64,000 nt of DNA from Micavibrio_A sp041655955 (GCA_041655955.1 JBBAEN010000001.1:186001-250000), one strand, 5' to 3'. Shown: positions 17,073 to 26,208, numbered from the stretch's first letter. A program made the numbers and translations. Notes: generated by a model from the sequence alone, not told the origin.

Positions 17073-17915
17073 TTAGCTGGAGAGTTCCTTGCTCCGCCTG
17101 ACCGCGGCGGCCAGCGTTTCATTCATGACGGCCTGAAGCCGCCCGTCCATCAGCACGCCGAGCGCGGCCTCCGTCGTCCCGTTGGGGCTTGTCACATTTT
17201 CGCGCAAAAGGGCGGCGGGGTCTTCCGCCATGTCTTCCGCAAGCGCTGCGGCGCCGATAACCGTCCGGCGCGCGAGCCGCATCGCAAAATCCTTTTCAAG
17301 CCCCGCCTGTTCGCCGGCTTTCGCCATCGCCTCGATCATATAGAAAAGATAGGCGGGGCCGCTCCCCGAAAGGGCCGTGACCGCGTCCATCAAGGATTCG
17401 TCTTCGGCCCATTCGACATGGCCGAGCGCGGCGAGGAGGTTTTCCGCAATGCGTTTTTGTCCGCCCGTTACAGATTCCGCCGCGACCGCGACGCTTATCC
17501 CCTTGCCGATGGCGGCGGGGGTGTTGGGCATGGAGCGGATGACGGGATGGGAGGCGCCGAAATATTTCTGGAACGAGCCGATGGTGCGGCCCGCCGCGAT
17601 GGATAGAACCGGCAGGGCGGGGGGCAGGCGCAGCTTGACGCTTTCACAAAATTCATCAAGGCCCTGCGGCTTGATGGCGACGATGAGTGCGTCCCATGTA
17701 GGGGCGCGATCTAAAAAGCCCGAATCTCCGGCGCAGTAACGGATGGCGGCGGCGGACACGAATTCTTCGGGAAAGCCGTGGGGATCGCATATGTCGATTG
17801 TTTGCGCCAGCCCGGAATCGAGCCACGCCCGCACCATGGCGGAACCCATCTTCCCGCACCCCGCGAGGCCCAGCCTATAGGGGGCGGCCCCTTGTCCGGA
17901 CGCCGCGCCGCTCAT
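17073..17915 (-). CDS. proC: Pyrroline-5-carboxylate reductase
   Basis: Last step of proline synthesis: reduces 1-pyrroline-5-carboxylate with NAD(P)H. 280 residues with the dinucleotide-binding GLAGCGKMGSAMV at the N-terminus, IKPQ, RSMPNTPAAIGKG, and the family signature ALSGSGPAYLFYMIEAM followed by the TSPNGTTEAAL region that binds the substrate. It overlaps the stop of the YbjN gene by 4 bases (ATGA), making it the third gene of a ubiK-ybjN-proC operon. Confidence 0.96.
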   Translation of the reverse strand: MSGAASGQGAAPYRLGLAGCGKMGSAMVRAWLDSGLAQTIDICDPHGFPEEFVSAAAIRYCAGDSGFLDRAPTWDALIVAIKPQGLDEFCESVKLRLPPALPVLSIAAGRTIGSFQKYFGASHPVIRSMPNTPAAIGKGISVAVAAESVTGGQKRIAENLLAALGHVEWAEDESLMDAVTALSGSGPAYLFYMIEAMAKAGEQAGLEKDFAMRLARRTVIGAAALAEDMAEDPAALLRENVTSPNGTTEAALGVLMDGRLQAVMNETLAAAVRRSKELSS

Positions 17916-18424
17916 GACATTCCGGCGACGTTCATAATCGCCAGCGACATATCGGCGTCATTGGCCGGAAGGCCGCGGGAGAATATATCAAAGACGGGGA
18001 AATACCGCTCGCATTCGGAAATGGCGATATCGACGAGGTCTTCAAGATGTTCCGCGCCCGACGTATGGGTCATGCCGCGGAACAGGGTCGTGTGGCGGAA
18101 GTGGGGGATGTTCGTCCCGCTGCGGAAATCGAAATGGCCGAGCCACAGGGACGAGTTGATCTCCGTCATCGTCTTTGCGGCGGCGTCCATCGCGGATTCG
18201 CTGATCTCGACATCCATTTCGCATGAAAACTGCATGGCGCTGTAATCTTCCTGCCAGTGGAAGAATAATTTATATTCGCCCATTTTCCCCGTGACCTGAA
18301 CGGTAAGCTCGTCTTCGGTCATGCGGTCGAAAATCCATTCATTGGCGCAGAGAATCTCTTCAACGCTATCCAGCGGGTTGCTGACATCTTCAAAAATATC
18401 GTGATGCGATTGCGCGCTTCTCAT
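17912..18424 (-). CDS. YbjN domain protein
   Basis: 170 residues matching the YbjN family (alpha/beta fold related to type III secretion chaperones), with the family-like start NPLDSVEEILCANEWIFDR and WQEDYSAMQFSCEMD. No enzymatic residues are recognised; YbjN proteins are tied to stress and motility regulation in enterics without a known biochemical activity. It sits between ubiK and proC with 4-base overlaps on both sides, an arrangement widespread in alphaproteobacteria. Confidence 0.88.
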   Translation of the reverse strand: MRSAQSHHDIFEDVSNPLDSVEEILCANEWIFDRMTEDELTVQVTGKMGEYKLFFHWQEDYSAMQFSCEMDVEISESAMDAAAKTMTEINSSLWLGHFDFRSGTNIPHFRHTTLFRGMTHTSGAEHLEDLVDIAISECERYFPVFDIFSRGLPANDADMSLAIMNVAGMS

Positions 18425-18777
18425 TTCTTCTTCCCCGTTTTTCCGGCAGGTTTCTTTTGTGTTTTAGCCGCTGTTTTTGCGGCTTCCTTCGCCTTTGGCT
18501 TGTCTTGCGTCTTTGCGGCCGACTTCGCGGCCGCTTTCTTTGGGCCCTTTGCGCCGCCGCCATCGCCGCCCAGCGCGTCGAGCTGTTTTTGCAGTTCGTT
18601 GACGCGGGCCTCCAGCCGCTCGAAATCCTCACGCGGGACGAGATCCATGCGCGAGGCCGCCTCATCGACGCGGGCGCGGATGTCGCCCGCTATCTGTTCC
18701 CGGAAAGCCGAGAACACATTGAGCGCGCCGCCGGCGACGCGCGAAAGATCGTCGAATAATTTTGGATCGGGTTTCAT
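18421..18777 (-). CDS. ubiK: UbiK/YqiC-family ubiquinone accessory factor
   Basis: 118 residues. Residues 1-75 form the BMFP/UbiK helical pair: DLSRVAGGALNVFSAFREQI, then a coiled coil starting at VPREDFERLEARVNEL, which drives trimer formation and lipid binding. UbiK assists late steps of aerobic ubiquinone synthesis with UbiJ. Residues 76-118 are a Lys/Ala/Pro-rich basic tail resembling histone H1 tails, longer than in enteric homologues; it could contact membranes or nucleic acid. First gene of the ubiK-ybjN-proC operon. Confidence 0.88.
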   Translation of the reverse strand: MKPDPKLFDDLSRVAGGALNVFSAFREQIAGDIRARVDEAASRMDLVPREDFERLEARVNELQKQLDALGGDGGGAKGPKKAAAKSAAKTQDKPKAKEAAKTAAKTQKKPAGKTGKKK

Positions 18778-19021
18778 GAAACTGGCCCCTGCGCTCTCTC
18801 GTCCGCTTTCAAGACGGTTTTTGTATCATCGCGTCCGGAGTCGGGGCAATCGCCCTGTCAAAAAGTTGTGCACATATCCACCGCTCCGGCAGTGGATATC
18901 CCGGCAAGCGGAAAGGGCGGAAAATTCTATTGCGCCTGTTATGGCGGGGGAAAGAATGTTATTATATTGTTCCCAAAGGATACTTGTCCTTCGGAAGCGG
19001 AATGATCGAAAGGATTCACGG

Positions 19022-20011
19022 ATGATTATTGTTACGGGCGGCACAGGGTTTATCGGCTCCAATCTGGTGGCGGGGCTGGAAGAAAAGGGCGTGGAGGACA
19101 TCGTTATTTGCGATGTGCTTGGAAGCGGCGATAAATGGCGCAATATCGCCAAGCGCGAAATCCGCGATCTCGTCCATCCCGACCGTTTGTTTGATTATCT
19201 GAACAGCCATGTGGACGAGATCGAGATGATCTTCCATATGGGGGCGATCTCTTCGACCACCGAAACGGACGCCGACCTTATCGTCGATACGAACTTTGTG
19301 CTGTCCCGCCGCGTCTGGAAATGGTGCCGGAAGAATGGAAAGCGCCTGGTTTACGCCTCCAGCGCCGCGACTTACGGCGACGGGCTGCAAGGGTTCAAGG
19401 ATGTGCAGGGGGCGGACGAGCTGAAACATTTCATGCCGCTGAACGCTTATGGCTGGAGCAAGCACGCATTCGATCGCCGCGTCGCGCGAATCGTCGAAAC
19501 GAAATCGGAACCCCTCCCCAAACAATGGGCGGGCCTCAAATTCTTCAATGTTTACGGGCCGAACGAATATCACAAAGGCGATCAGATGAGCGTCATGTGC
19601 AAACTTTATCCGCAAATCGAGGCGGGGGCGGCGGCGCGGCTCTTTAAATCCCACCATCCCGATTACGAAGATGGCGGGCAGCTTCGCGATTTCGTCTGGG
19701 TCGGGGATATTGTCGATGTCATGCTCTGGCTTTACGACAATCCGGGCGTGAGCGGGCTGTTCAATGTCGGGACGGGCAAGGCGCGTTCTTTCAAGGATCT
19801 GGCCGAGGCGACATTCGCCGCCGCCGGCAAGCCGCCGAAAATCAATTATTCCGACATGCCCGAAACCCTGCGCCCCAAATACCAGTATTACACGCAGGCC
19901 GATATGGCCAAGCTGAGGGCGGCGGGCTATGACAAGCCCTTTACGGAGCTTGAAGACGGTGTCGGCCAGTATGTCCGCGATTATCTGGCAAAGCCCGATC
20001 CGTACCGTTAA
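19022..20011 (+). CDS. hldD: ADP-L-glycero-D-manno-heptose 6-epimerase
   Basis: Makes ADP-L-glycero-D-manno-heptose for the lipopolysaccharide inner core. 329 residues of extended short-chain dehydrogenase type: NAD(P)-binding TGGTGFIGSN at the start, HMGAISSTTE, the catalytic SSAATYG and YGWSK (Tyr-x-x-x-Lys), then FFNVYGPNEYHKG and the RDFVWVGDIVDV block specific to HldD. AAAGGATT precedes the ATG at 19022; the frame is open far upstream, but that part is the shadow of ubiK. Its presence implies heptose-containing LPS. Confidence 0.95.
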   Translation: MIIVTGGTGFIGSNLVAGLEEKGVEDIVICDVLGSGDKWRNIAKREIRDLVHPDRLFDYLNSHVDEIEMIFHMGAISSTTETDADLIVDTNFVLSRRVWKWCRKNGKRLVYASSAATYGDGLQGFKDVQGADELKHFMPLNAYGWSKHAFDRRVARIVETKSEPLPKQWAGLKFFNVYGPNEYHKGDQMSVMCKLYPQIEAGAAARLFKSHHPDYEDGGQLRDFVWVGDIVDVMLWLYDNPGVSGLFNVGTGKARSFKDLAEATFAAAGKPPKINYSDMPETLRPKYQYYTQADMAKLRAAGYDKPFTELEDGVGQYVRDYLAKPDPYR

Positions 20012-20093
20012 GGCGCCCCTTCCGCGTTTTTTCTTTCCGGCGGATGGTCTGGCCGGATGACAAGGCGGGGATTTCTCCTTATAGTCCCCGTCC

Positions 20094-20951
20094 ATGGCCA
20101 TTCAATTTCCCGATATCGATCCGGTTGCGCTGGCTATTGGCCCGCTGCAACTTCGCTGGTACGCGCTTGCCTATCTCGCCGGAATTCTGGCGGCATGGGC
20201 CTATGCGCTTTATTTCGTCAAAAAGGATGAAGGGCAGGGCTACCGCCCGAACCGCGCCGATATTGATGATTTCCTGCCCTTTGCCGTGCTGGGGATCATC
20301 CTTGGCGGGCGGCTCGGCTATGTGCTGTTCTACCAGCCTGCCTATTATCTCAGCCATCCGGCGGAGATTCTCCAGCTCTGGAACGGCGGCATGTCCTTCC
20401 ATGGCGGCGCGGGCGGCGTAATCCTTGCCTGTATCGTCTTTGCGCTGGCGCGGGGGATACCGATGCTCCGGCTTGGCGATCTGGCTGCGCTTTGCTGCAC
20501 CATCGGCCTGTTCTTCGGCAGGATAGCCAATTTTATCAATGGCGAGCTTTATGGCCGTGTCACCGATGTTTCATGGGGCGTTGTTTTCCCCGGCGGCGGC
20601 GCGGAGCCGCGCCATCCGAGCCAGCTTTACGAAGCCGCGCTCGAAGGACTCTTGCTGTTCGCCCTCCTGTCCGCTCTCTATCGCACCGCATGGGTGCGCG
20701 CCCGCGCGGGGCTTGTCGGCGGCGTCTTCCTGATGGGCTATGGGTTTTCGCGCATGTTTGTCGAATTGTTCCGCGAGCCGGACTGGTATCTGGGGACGCT
20801 CGCGGGCGGCCTTACCATGGGGCAATGGCTCTGCGTGCCGATGATACTGGCGGGGGCGGGGCTTGTTATCGCGGCCCTGCGGCGGGGCGCTGCCGTGCCT
20901 TCCGGCGTGAAGGACTCCGCCGGCGATATGCAAGCCGCCAGCCGGAAATAG
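20094..20951 (+). CDS. lgt: Prolipoprotein diacylglyceryl transferase
   Basis: Transfers diacylglycerol from phosphatidylglycerol to the lipobox cysteine of prolipoproteins in the inner membrane. 285 residues with about seven hydrophobic segments, GGRLGYVLFY, the essential His in MSFHGG (about residue 104), and the Lgt signature GRIANFINGELYGR (about 145-158), plus HPSQLYEA. Candidate substrates in this window are the lipoproteins at 40819 and 41987. It starts the lgt-midA-pgeF transcription unit. Confidence 0.97.
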   Translation: MAIQFPDIDPVALAIGPLQLRWYALAYLAGILAAWAYALYFVKKDEGQGYRPNRADIDDFLPFAVLGIILGGRLGYVLFYQPAYYLSHPAEILQLWNGGMSFHGGAGGVILACIVFALARGIPMLRLGDLAALCCTIGLFFGRIANFINGELYGRVTDVSWGVVFPGGGAEPRHPSQLYEAALEGLLLFALLSALYRTAWVRARAGLVGGVFLMGYGFSRMFVELFREPDWYLGTLAGGLTMGQWLCVPMILAGAGLVIAALRRGAAVPSGVKDSAGDMQAASRK

Positions 20952-20961
20952 GCGGCCCCGC

Positions 20962-22065
20962 ATGACCACCCCTCTTGAGGCCGTCATCAGGGAACGTATC
21001 CGCGCCGAAGGGCCGCTTTCGCTCGGCGCCTATATGGATTTATGCCTGGCCCATCCCGAACACGGCTATTACATGACGCGCGACCCGTTCGGGTGCGGCG
21101 GGGATTTCACGACCGCCCCCGAAATATCCCAGCTTTTCGGCGAAATGATAGGGGCATGGCTCGCCGATCTCTGGATAAAGGCGGGGCGGCCTTCTCCTTT
21201 CATCCTGCTCGAATGCGGCCCCGGCCGCGGGACGCTGATGGCCGATATTATGCGGGCGACGAAAGGCGTTGCCGGCTTTCACGAAGCCGCCCGCGTCACG
21301 CTGATGGAGATGAGCCCGGTCTTGAAGGCGCTTCAGGCAGAGCTTTTAAGCGCATACGGCCCGTTCTGGATTGATGATGCGACTCAGCTTGATTCAAAGG
21401 CTCCCGTGTTTCTGGTGGCGAACGAGTTCCTCGATGCCCTCCCTGTCCGCCAGTTCGTTGTGAAAGGCGGCGTCCTTCATGAACGCTGCGTATCAATAGG
21501 GGGGGACGGGGCGTTTTGTTATGTGCTTTCCGCGCTTGAAAAAGACGATGTCCGGGCGCTTGGTTTCGGGGATGGTGCGCCTGTGAAGGACGGGATTTAC
21601 GAGCGTTCGCCCGTTTTAAACGAAATCCTCAAAAAGCTCTTTTTTATCCTTAAAAAACAATCCGGTGCGGCGCTGTTTTTAGATTACGGTTATATGCGGA
21701 TGGCGGCAGGGGATACGCTTCAGGCCGTGAAAAACCATGGCTATGCCGGTATTTTCGATACGCCCGGTCTGTGCGATTTGACGGCCCATGTCGATTTTGA
21801 AAATATCGGCAGGATAGGCCGCGAAGCGGGGCTTTGCGTCCATGGCCCCGTGACGCAGGGGCATTTCCTGCGTGCGCTCGGTATAGAAACGCGCGCCGCG
21901 ATGCTTCGGAAAGGTGCAAATAAGGCGCAAGCGGAAGCGCTTTCAAGCGGGCTCTCACGCCTTATCGATACGGGCGGTATGGGTAGTATGGGGGCGCTGT
22001 TCAAGGTGATTGGCTTAACGTCTGACCCGAAAATGATGCCGGAGGGATTTGATGAAAATCTATAA
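20962..22065 (+). CDS. SAM-dependent methyltransferase, MidA/NDUFAF7 family
   Basis: 367 residues of the MidA (DUF185) family. NDUFAF7, the mitochondrial member, dimethylates an arginine of the complex I NDUFS2 subunit; bacterial members may do likewise. Seen: the N-terminal block MDLCLAHPEHGYYMTRDPFG, GGDFTTAPEISQLFGE, the SAM-binding LLECGPGRGTLMADI, and NEFLDALPVRQFV. It lies 10 bases after lgt and overlaps the next gene by 14 bases, a linkage common in alphaproteobacteria. Confidence 0.92.
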   Translation: MTTPLEAVIRERIRAEGPLSLGAYMDLCLAHPEHGYYMTRDPFGCGGDFTTAPEISQLFGEMIGAWLADLWIKAGRPSPFILLECGPGRGTLMADIMRATKGVAGFHEAARVTLMEMSPVLKALQAELLSAYGPFWIDDATQLDSKAPVFLVANEFLDALPVRQFVVKGGVLHERCVSIGGDGAFCYVLSALEKDDVRALGFGDGAPVKDGIYERSPVLNEILKKLFFILKKQSGAALFLDYGYMRMAAGDTLQAVKNHGYAGIFDTPGLCDLTAHVDFENIGRIGREAGLCVHGPVTQGHFLRALGIETRAAMLRKGANKAQAEALSSGLSRLIDTGGMGSMGALFKVIGLTSDPKMMPEGFDENL

Positions 22066-22843
22066 GGATGAACAGTTCAGCGCCGCCTGCGGCCATGACA
22101 TGGCCTATGGCTTCTATGGCCGGCAGGGCGGGGTGAGCGGCGGGCTTTACGGCTCGCTCAATTGCGGCCCCGGTTCGCATGACGTGCCGGAGCATGTTGC
22201 GCAAAACCGCCTTATTGTTGCGCGGCATTTGTGCGGCAAGGATGCGGCGCTATCCACGCTCCATCAATGCCATTCCGATACATGTTTGATAGTAACAGAG
22301 CCGTTTCCGCCGCAGCATGAGCGCCCGCAGGGCGATGCGCTTGTGACCGATCGGGCGGGGGTTCCGATCGGCGTTTTGACGGCGGATTGCGGCCCGGTTC
22401 TTTTTGCGGGGCGCAAGGCGGATGGTGCGCCCGTCATCGGCGCCGCCCATGCCGGATGGGGCGGGGCGCTTGGCGGCGTCCTTGAATCGACGCTCCAGAT
22501 GATGCACGCGCTCGGCGCGCTCGAAGACAGTATCAGGGCCTGCGTCGGCCCGTGTATCCTGCAAGGGTCATATGAGGTCAGCGAATCTTTCGCGCGGCCC
22601 TTCCTCATCAAGCATGAAGAGGCCGAACGGTTTTTCATGGCGGGTCACAAGGCGGGTCACCTGATGTTCGACCTGCCGGGCTATATCGCCCTGCGCCTCG
22701 CCTATGCCGGCGTGCGGCAGGTGAGTTTGACGGGGATTGATACTTATACAAACGAAGAAACGCTCTTTTCCTACCGCCGCGCGACCCATCGCGGGGAGGC
22801 GGACTATGGGCGGCAAATCTCGGCGATCGTGATACGCTCGTGA
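22052..22843 (+). CDS. pgeF: Purine nucleoside phosphorylase / peptidoglycan editing factor, YfiH family
   Basis: 263 residues of the multicopper-polyphenol-oxidase-like (YfiH/PgeF/LACC1) family. The zinc or catalytic ligands are visible: His in LHQCHSD (about residue 72), Cys in TADCGPVLF (about 112) and His in AAHAGWGG (about 131). Family members act as adenosine/inosine phosphorylases and as editors of wrongly built UDP-MurNAc-tripeptide. I used the ATG at 22052 behind GGAGGGA (22041-22047); a TTG one codon earlier is open too. Overlaps the end of midA. Confidence 0.92.
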   Translation: MKIYKDEQFSAACGHDMAYGFYGRQGGVSGGLYGSLNCGPGSHDVPEHVAQNRLIVARHLCGKDAALSTLHQCHSDTCLIVTEPFPPQHERPQGDALVTDRAGVPIGVLTADCGPVLFAGRKADGAPVIGAAHAGWGGALGGVLESTLQMMHALGALEDSIRACVGPCILQGSYEVSESFARPFLIKHEEAERFFMAGHKAGHLMFDLPGYIALRLAYAGVRQVSLTGIDTYTNEETLFSYRRATHRGEADYGRQISAIVIRS

Positions 22844-22957
22844 TACGCTAAGGCGGCAGGCAAGTCCGCGCCGCGCGGCGGCGGGCCTGTTACCGTGAGG
22901 GCCATCAATCGCCGCGGGCCGCCAATTTCAGTTTTTCGACTTTAAGAGAGGGATTTT

Positions 22958-23521
22958 GTGGAAACCGTTCTGACCATCATATTCGGCCTTACCGTTTTCG
23001 GGGCGTCCGCCGCGGCCCTCTCGCTGGAATATTACGCCCGCAAGGCCAAAGTCGTGGCCGCGCCCAGCGTGCCGTGGATGCGCAAGGCGGTGATAGAGCG
23101 CCTGAAGCGCGAAAGTGGGCGGAACGGGGCCGCCTCCCCGCTGATATTGGAACTTGGCTCCGGCTGGGGGACTCTGGCGCTGGCGGCGGCGCGGGCCTGT
23201 CCCGCCGCGACGGTGGTGGGATATGAAATTTCGCCCATTCCGCTCTTTTTCTCGCGGCTCAGGGCGCGGGTGCGGGGCCTCAAAAACACCCGTTTTCTGG
23301 CCGCCGACCTGTTCAGGGAAGATTTTTCGGGGGCCGATATCGTCCTGACCTATCTCACCATGCCGCATATGGCCTTGCTCAAGGACAAGTTCGAGGCCGA
23401 GTTGAAACCCGGCGCGACCGTTATCTGCAACACCTTCCCCGTGCCGGACTGGACACCGTCGGAGGAGGAAACCATCCAGAATTTCGTCTATGAGCTGAAG
23501 GTTTACACCTTCCGCCGCTAA
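22958..23521 (+). CDS. Membrane-anchored class I SAM methyltransferase
   Basis: 187 residues: one N-terminal membrane helix (VLTIIFGLTVFGASAAAL) and then a Rossmann-type methyltransferase core with motif I LILELGSGWGTLALAAA and the acidic GYEIS. The later AADLFREDF and DIVLTYLTMPHM are consistent with this fold. The small size and membrane anchor resemble the ATP-synthase lysine methyltransferase-like group, but the substrate cannot be told. GTG start behind GAGAGGGA. Confidence 0.82.
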   Translation: METVLTIIFGLTVFGASAAALSLEYYARKAKVVAAPSVPWMRKAVIERLKRESGRNGAASPLILELGSGWGTLALAAARACPAATVVGYEISPIPLFFSRLRARVRGLKNTRFLAADLFREDFSGADIVLTYLTMPHMALLKDKFEAELKPGATVICNTFPVPDWTPSEEETIQNFVYELKVYTFRR

Positions 23522-23644
23522 GAATCGGCGGGAAAATTGTGCGGAGCATCAGAATCAGGTTGATTTTAAGGGGCCTGCTTTCCTATATAGTCCTATAGCC
23601 CCGAAGCAGGGGGCAAGCCATTCACATGACGGAAAAATTTTAAG

Positions 23645-24577
23645 ATGATCATCATCTCCGGAAATTCCAACCGCCCTCTCTCCGAAGCCATTGCCGCGCA
23701 TTTGAACATCCCGCTTGCGAAAGCTTCCATCCGCCGCTTTTCGGATATGGAAGTGTTCGTCGAGATCATGGATAACGTGCGCGGCGAGGATGTTTTCGTG
23801 GTGCAGTCCACCTCCTATCCCGCCAATGACAACCTGATGGAATTGCTGGTGATGATCGACGCGCTCCGCCGCGGGTCGGCGCGGCGCATTACGGCGGTTC
23901 TGCCGTATTTCGGCTATGCGCGGCAGGATCGGAAAACGGGCGGGCGGACGCCGATCTCGGCCAAGCTCGTCGCCAATATGATTACGGCGGCGGGGGCCGA
24001 CCGCGTCCTGACGCTTGAACTCCATGCGGGGCAGATACAGGGATTTTTCGATATTCCCACGGATAATCTTTTCGCCCTGCCGATCTTCATGCCGCATATG
24101 CAGGGCATTTTTACGCCCGAAAATACGGTGATGGTGTCGCCCGATGTCGGCGGCGTCGTCCGCGCGCGGGCCATGGCCAAGAAATTCAACACCGATCTGG
24201 CCATCATCGACAAGCGCCGCGAGCGCGCCGGCCATTCCGAAGTCATGAACATTATCGGCGAGGTCGAGGGCAAGGATTGCATCCTGGTCGATGACATCGT
24301 CGATTCCGCCGGAACTTTGTGCAACGCCGCCAGGGCGCTGAAGGATCAGGGGGCGAAATCCATCCATGCCTATATCGTCCACGGGGTTCTTTCGGGCGGC
24401 GCGGTTTCGCGCATCGCCTCCAGCGCGATTGAAAAACTGGTCGTCACCGATTCGATCTGCGCGACCGAAAGCGTCCTTGCCTGCGCCAATATCGAACAAC
24501 TGACCATCGCGCCGCTTTTGGGCGAGGCGATGCGGCGGATTAGCGAGGAGCGCTCCATTTCCGCCCTTTTCACCTGA
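23645..24577 (+). CDS. prs: Ribose-phosphate pyrophosphokinase
   Basis: Makes PRPP from ribose-5-phosphate and ATP for nucleotide, histidine and tryptophan synthesis. 310 residues, family length. Seen: RFSDMEVFVEI, FGYARQDRK, the LELHAGQIQGFF metal site, the KRRERAG flexible loop and the PRPP-binding motif ILVDDIVDSAGTL. A terminator follows. Confidence 0.98.
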   Translation: MIIISGNSNRPLSEAIAAHLNIPLAKASIRRFSDMEVFVEIMDNVRGEDVFVVQSTSYPANDNLMELLVMIDALRRGSARRITAVLPYFGYARQDRKTGGRTPISAKLVANMITAAGADRVLTLELHAGQIQGFFDIPTDNLFALPIFMPHMQGIFTPENTVMVSPDVGGVVRARAMAKKFNTDLAIIDKRRERAGHSEVMNIIGEVEGKDCILVDDIVDSAGTLCNAARALKDQGAKSIHAYIVHGVLSGGAVSRIASSAIEKLVVTDSICATESVLACANIEQLTIAPLLGEAMRRISEERSISALFT

Positions 24578-24621
24578 TAGGGGCCTGAAACAGCGTATAA
24601 ATAAGGCGCGCCGGTCGGGGA

Positions 24622-24653
24622 GCCGCCGCGTGACCATCGAAGCGGCGGTTTTT
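24622..24653 (+). terminator. Rho-independent terminator after prs
   Basis: CCGCCGC (24623-24629) and GCGGCGG (24642-24648) form a 7-bp GC stem around a 12-base loop, followed by TTTTT. It separates prs from rplY. Confidence 0.8.
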
Positions 24654-24780
24654 CATCAAATAAGCCCCGCCTTCCATGTAATTTCCTTGCTTTTCTCCGT
24701 TTTTTCGGCTCTATTGCGCCCGATACGTCCGGCACCCCTGGAGGCCGGCGTCAACCATTTGATATAAAAGGAAACTGACT

Positions 24781-25440
24781 ATGACAAAGCATTACGCACT
24801 GTCAGCGGAAACACGTGATCGGGCAGGTAAAGGGGTCGCCCGTGCATTACGCCGCGAAGAAAAAATCCCTGCCGTTATTTACGGCGATGCCAAGGAAGCG
24901 GTTGCCATTTCCCTGCCGGTCAAGGAAATCACGCTTGAATATAATAAAGGCCATATGTTCACGAAACTGTGCGACCTTAGCGTCAGCGGCAAAAAGGAAC
25001 TGGTTCTGGCCCGTGATGTTCAATTGCATCCGGTCACGGATCGCGTCCTGCACGTCGATTTCATCCGCATTACGCCGAAAACGACGATTACGGTTCAGGT
25101 GCCTGTCCGCTTTATAAACGAGGATAAATGCCCCGGCATTAAAAACGGCGGCACGCTTGCCGTTGTCCGTTATGATCTTGAACTTATCTCCCGCGCGACG
25201 GATATTCCAAACGATATCGAAATCGATCTCACTCCGTTTGAAATCGCCGATGCGATCAAAATCAGCGACGTCACCCTGCCGGCCGGCGTCAAGCCCGCGA
25301 TTCAGGGCCGCGATTTCACGATTGCAACGATTGTCGCGCCGCGCAAGCTGCTTGAGGAAGAGGATGCCGAGAGCGCGGCCAAGGCCGACGCCGATGCCGC
25401 AGCTGAATCCGAAGCCGCCGCCGCCGAAGGCGACAAGTAA
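24781..25440 (+). CDS. rplY: 50S ribosomal protein L25/Ctc
   Basis: 219 residues, the long Ctc form: an N-terminal L25 beta-barrel that binds 5S rRNA (residues 1-95, with GKGVARALRREEKIPAVIYG) and a C-terminal Ctc domain (to about 188). It ends in an acidic Ala/Glu/Asp tail. AAAGGAAA precedes the ATG. It is followed by a strong hairpin that overlaps the region before pth. Confidence 0.97.
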   Translation: MTKHYALSAETRDRAGKGVARALRREEKIPAVIYGDAKEAVAISLPVKEITLEYNKGHMFTKLCDLSVSGKKELVLARDVQLHPVTDRVLHVDFIRITPKTTITVQVPVRFINEDKCPGIKNGGTLAVVRYDLELISRATDIPNDIEIDLTPFEIADAIKISDVTLPAGVKPAIQGRDFTIATIVAPRKLLEEEDAESAAKADADAAAESEAAAAEGDK

Positions 25441-25451
25441 CTATCGCTCAT

Positions 25452-25500
25452 GGAAGCGGGAGGTCTTCGCTTATGTTCTCCCGCTTCCTTTCCCTTTTTT
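25452..25500 (+). terminator. Terminator after rplY enclosing a possible pth start
   Basis: GGAAGCGGGAG (25452-25462) and CTCCCGCTTCC (25478-25488) make a perfect 11-bp stem; the loop is 15 bases, and TTTCCCTTTTTT follows. The stem contains the only good ribosome site (GGGAGG) for the upstream ATG at 25473, and the loop contains that ATG. Either this is simply the rplY terminator, or it both attenuates and hides an alternative pth start. Confidence 0.75.
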
Positions 25501-25529
25501 CAGCAGAGCCTCAGCAGGACGACGGTGCC

Positions 25530-26108
25530 ATGTGGATTGTGGTGGGCCTCGGCAATCCGGGCAAGGAATATCAGGATAACAGGCATAATATCGGCTTTAT
25601 GGTGCTTGATGCTATCGCCGGTGAATTTTCATTTCCGTCATTCAAAAACAAGTTTGAGGGCGCGCTGTCCGAAGGCCGCATCGAGGGCGAAAAAGTCGTC
25701 CTTCTAAAGCCGCAAACCTATATGAACCTGTCCGGCCAGTCCGTCCAGAAAGTCGCGCGTTTTTATAAAGTCACGCCGAACAGGATTATTGCCGTGCATG
25801 ATGAACTTGATCTGGCGCCGGGCAAGATGCGGGTGAAAAAGGGCGGGGGCGCCGCGGGGCATAACGGCCTGAAATCCATGGATGCGCATTTGAACAGTCA
25901 GGATTACTGGCGCGTGCGCATGGGGATCGGCCATCCGGGCGACCGTGACCGCGTGACGGGCTATGTTCTTGGCGATTTTTCAAAGGAAGAACAAAAATTC
26001 CTGCCGGACTGGGTTGAGGCTTGCGCGAAGCGCCTCCCGCTTTTACTGGCCGGCAAGCATGAAGATTATATGACGAAAGTCGCGGCGGATTGTCCCGCTA
26101 TAAAATAA
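25530..26108 (+). CDS. pth: Peptidyl-tRNA hydrolase
   Basis: Frees tRNA from peptidyl-tRNA dropped by ribosomes. 192 residues from this ATG, the family length. Seen: VVGLGNPGKEYQDNRHNIGF with the catalytic His of NRHNIG, KPQTYMNLSG, VHDELDLAPG and GGGAAGHNGLKS. I chose 25530 because the protein then starts immediately before the first strand, as in other Pth, and because the upstream in-frame ATG at 25473 lies in the loop of the rplY terminator. An AGGA 12 bases upstream is a weak ribosome site. The rplY-pth-ychF order is common in bacteria. Confidence 0.95.
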   Translation: MWIVVGLGNPGKEYQDNRHNIGFMVLDAIAGEFSFPSFKNKFEGALSEGRIEGEKVVLLKPQTYMNLSGQSVQKVARFYKVTPNRIIAVHDELDLAPGKMRVKKGGGAAGHNGLKSMDAHLNSQDYWRVRMGIGHPGDRDRVTGYVLGDFSKEEQKFLPDWVEACAKRLPLLLAGKHEDYMTKVAADCPAIK

Positions 26109-26208
26109 CCGGCGCACGATGCGCCGCTAAAAATAAAACAGATAATGACCGGCCCGGCGGTTGCGGAATAGGCGGCCTGCGCGGGTAAAAGAAAAAGGAG
26201 AGAAGGCT

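Noticed and set aside
23645..24577. Earlier start for prs in the long upstream leader
   Set aside because: The ATG at 23645 starts exactly at the family N-terminus; no in-frame upstream start fits.
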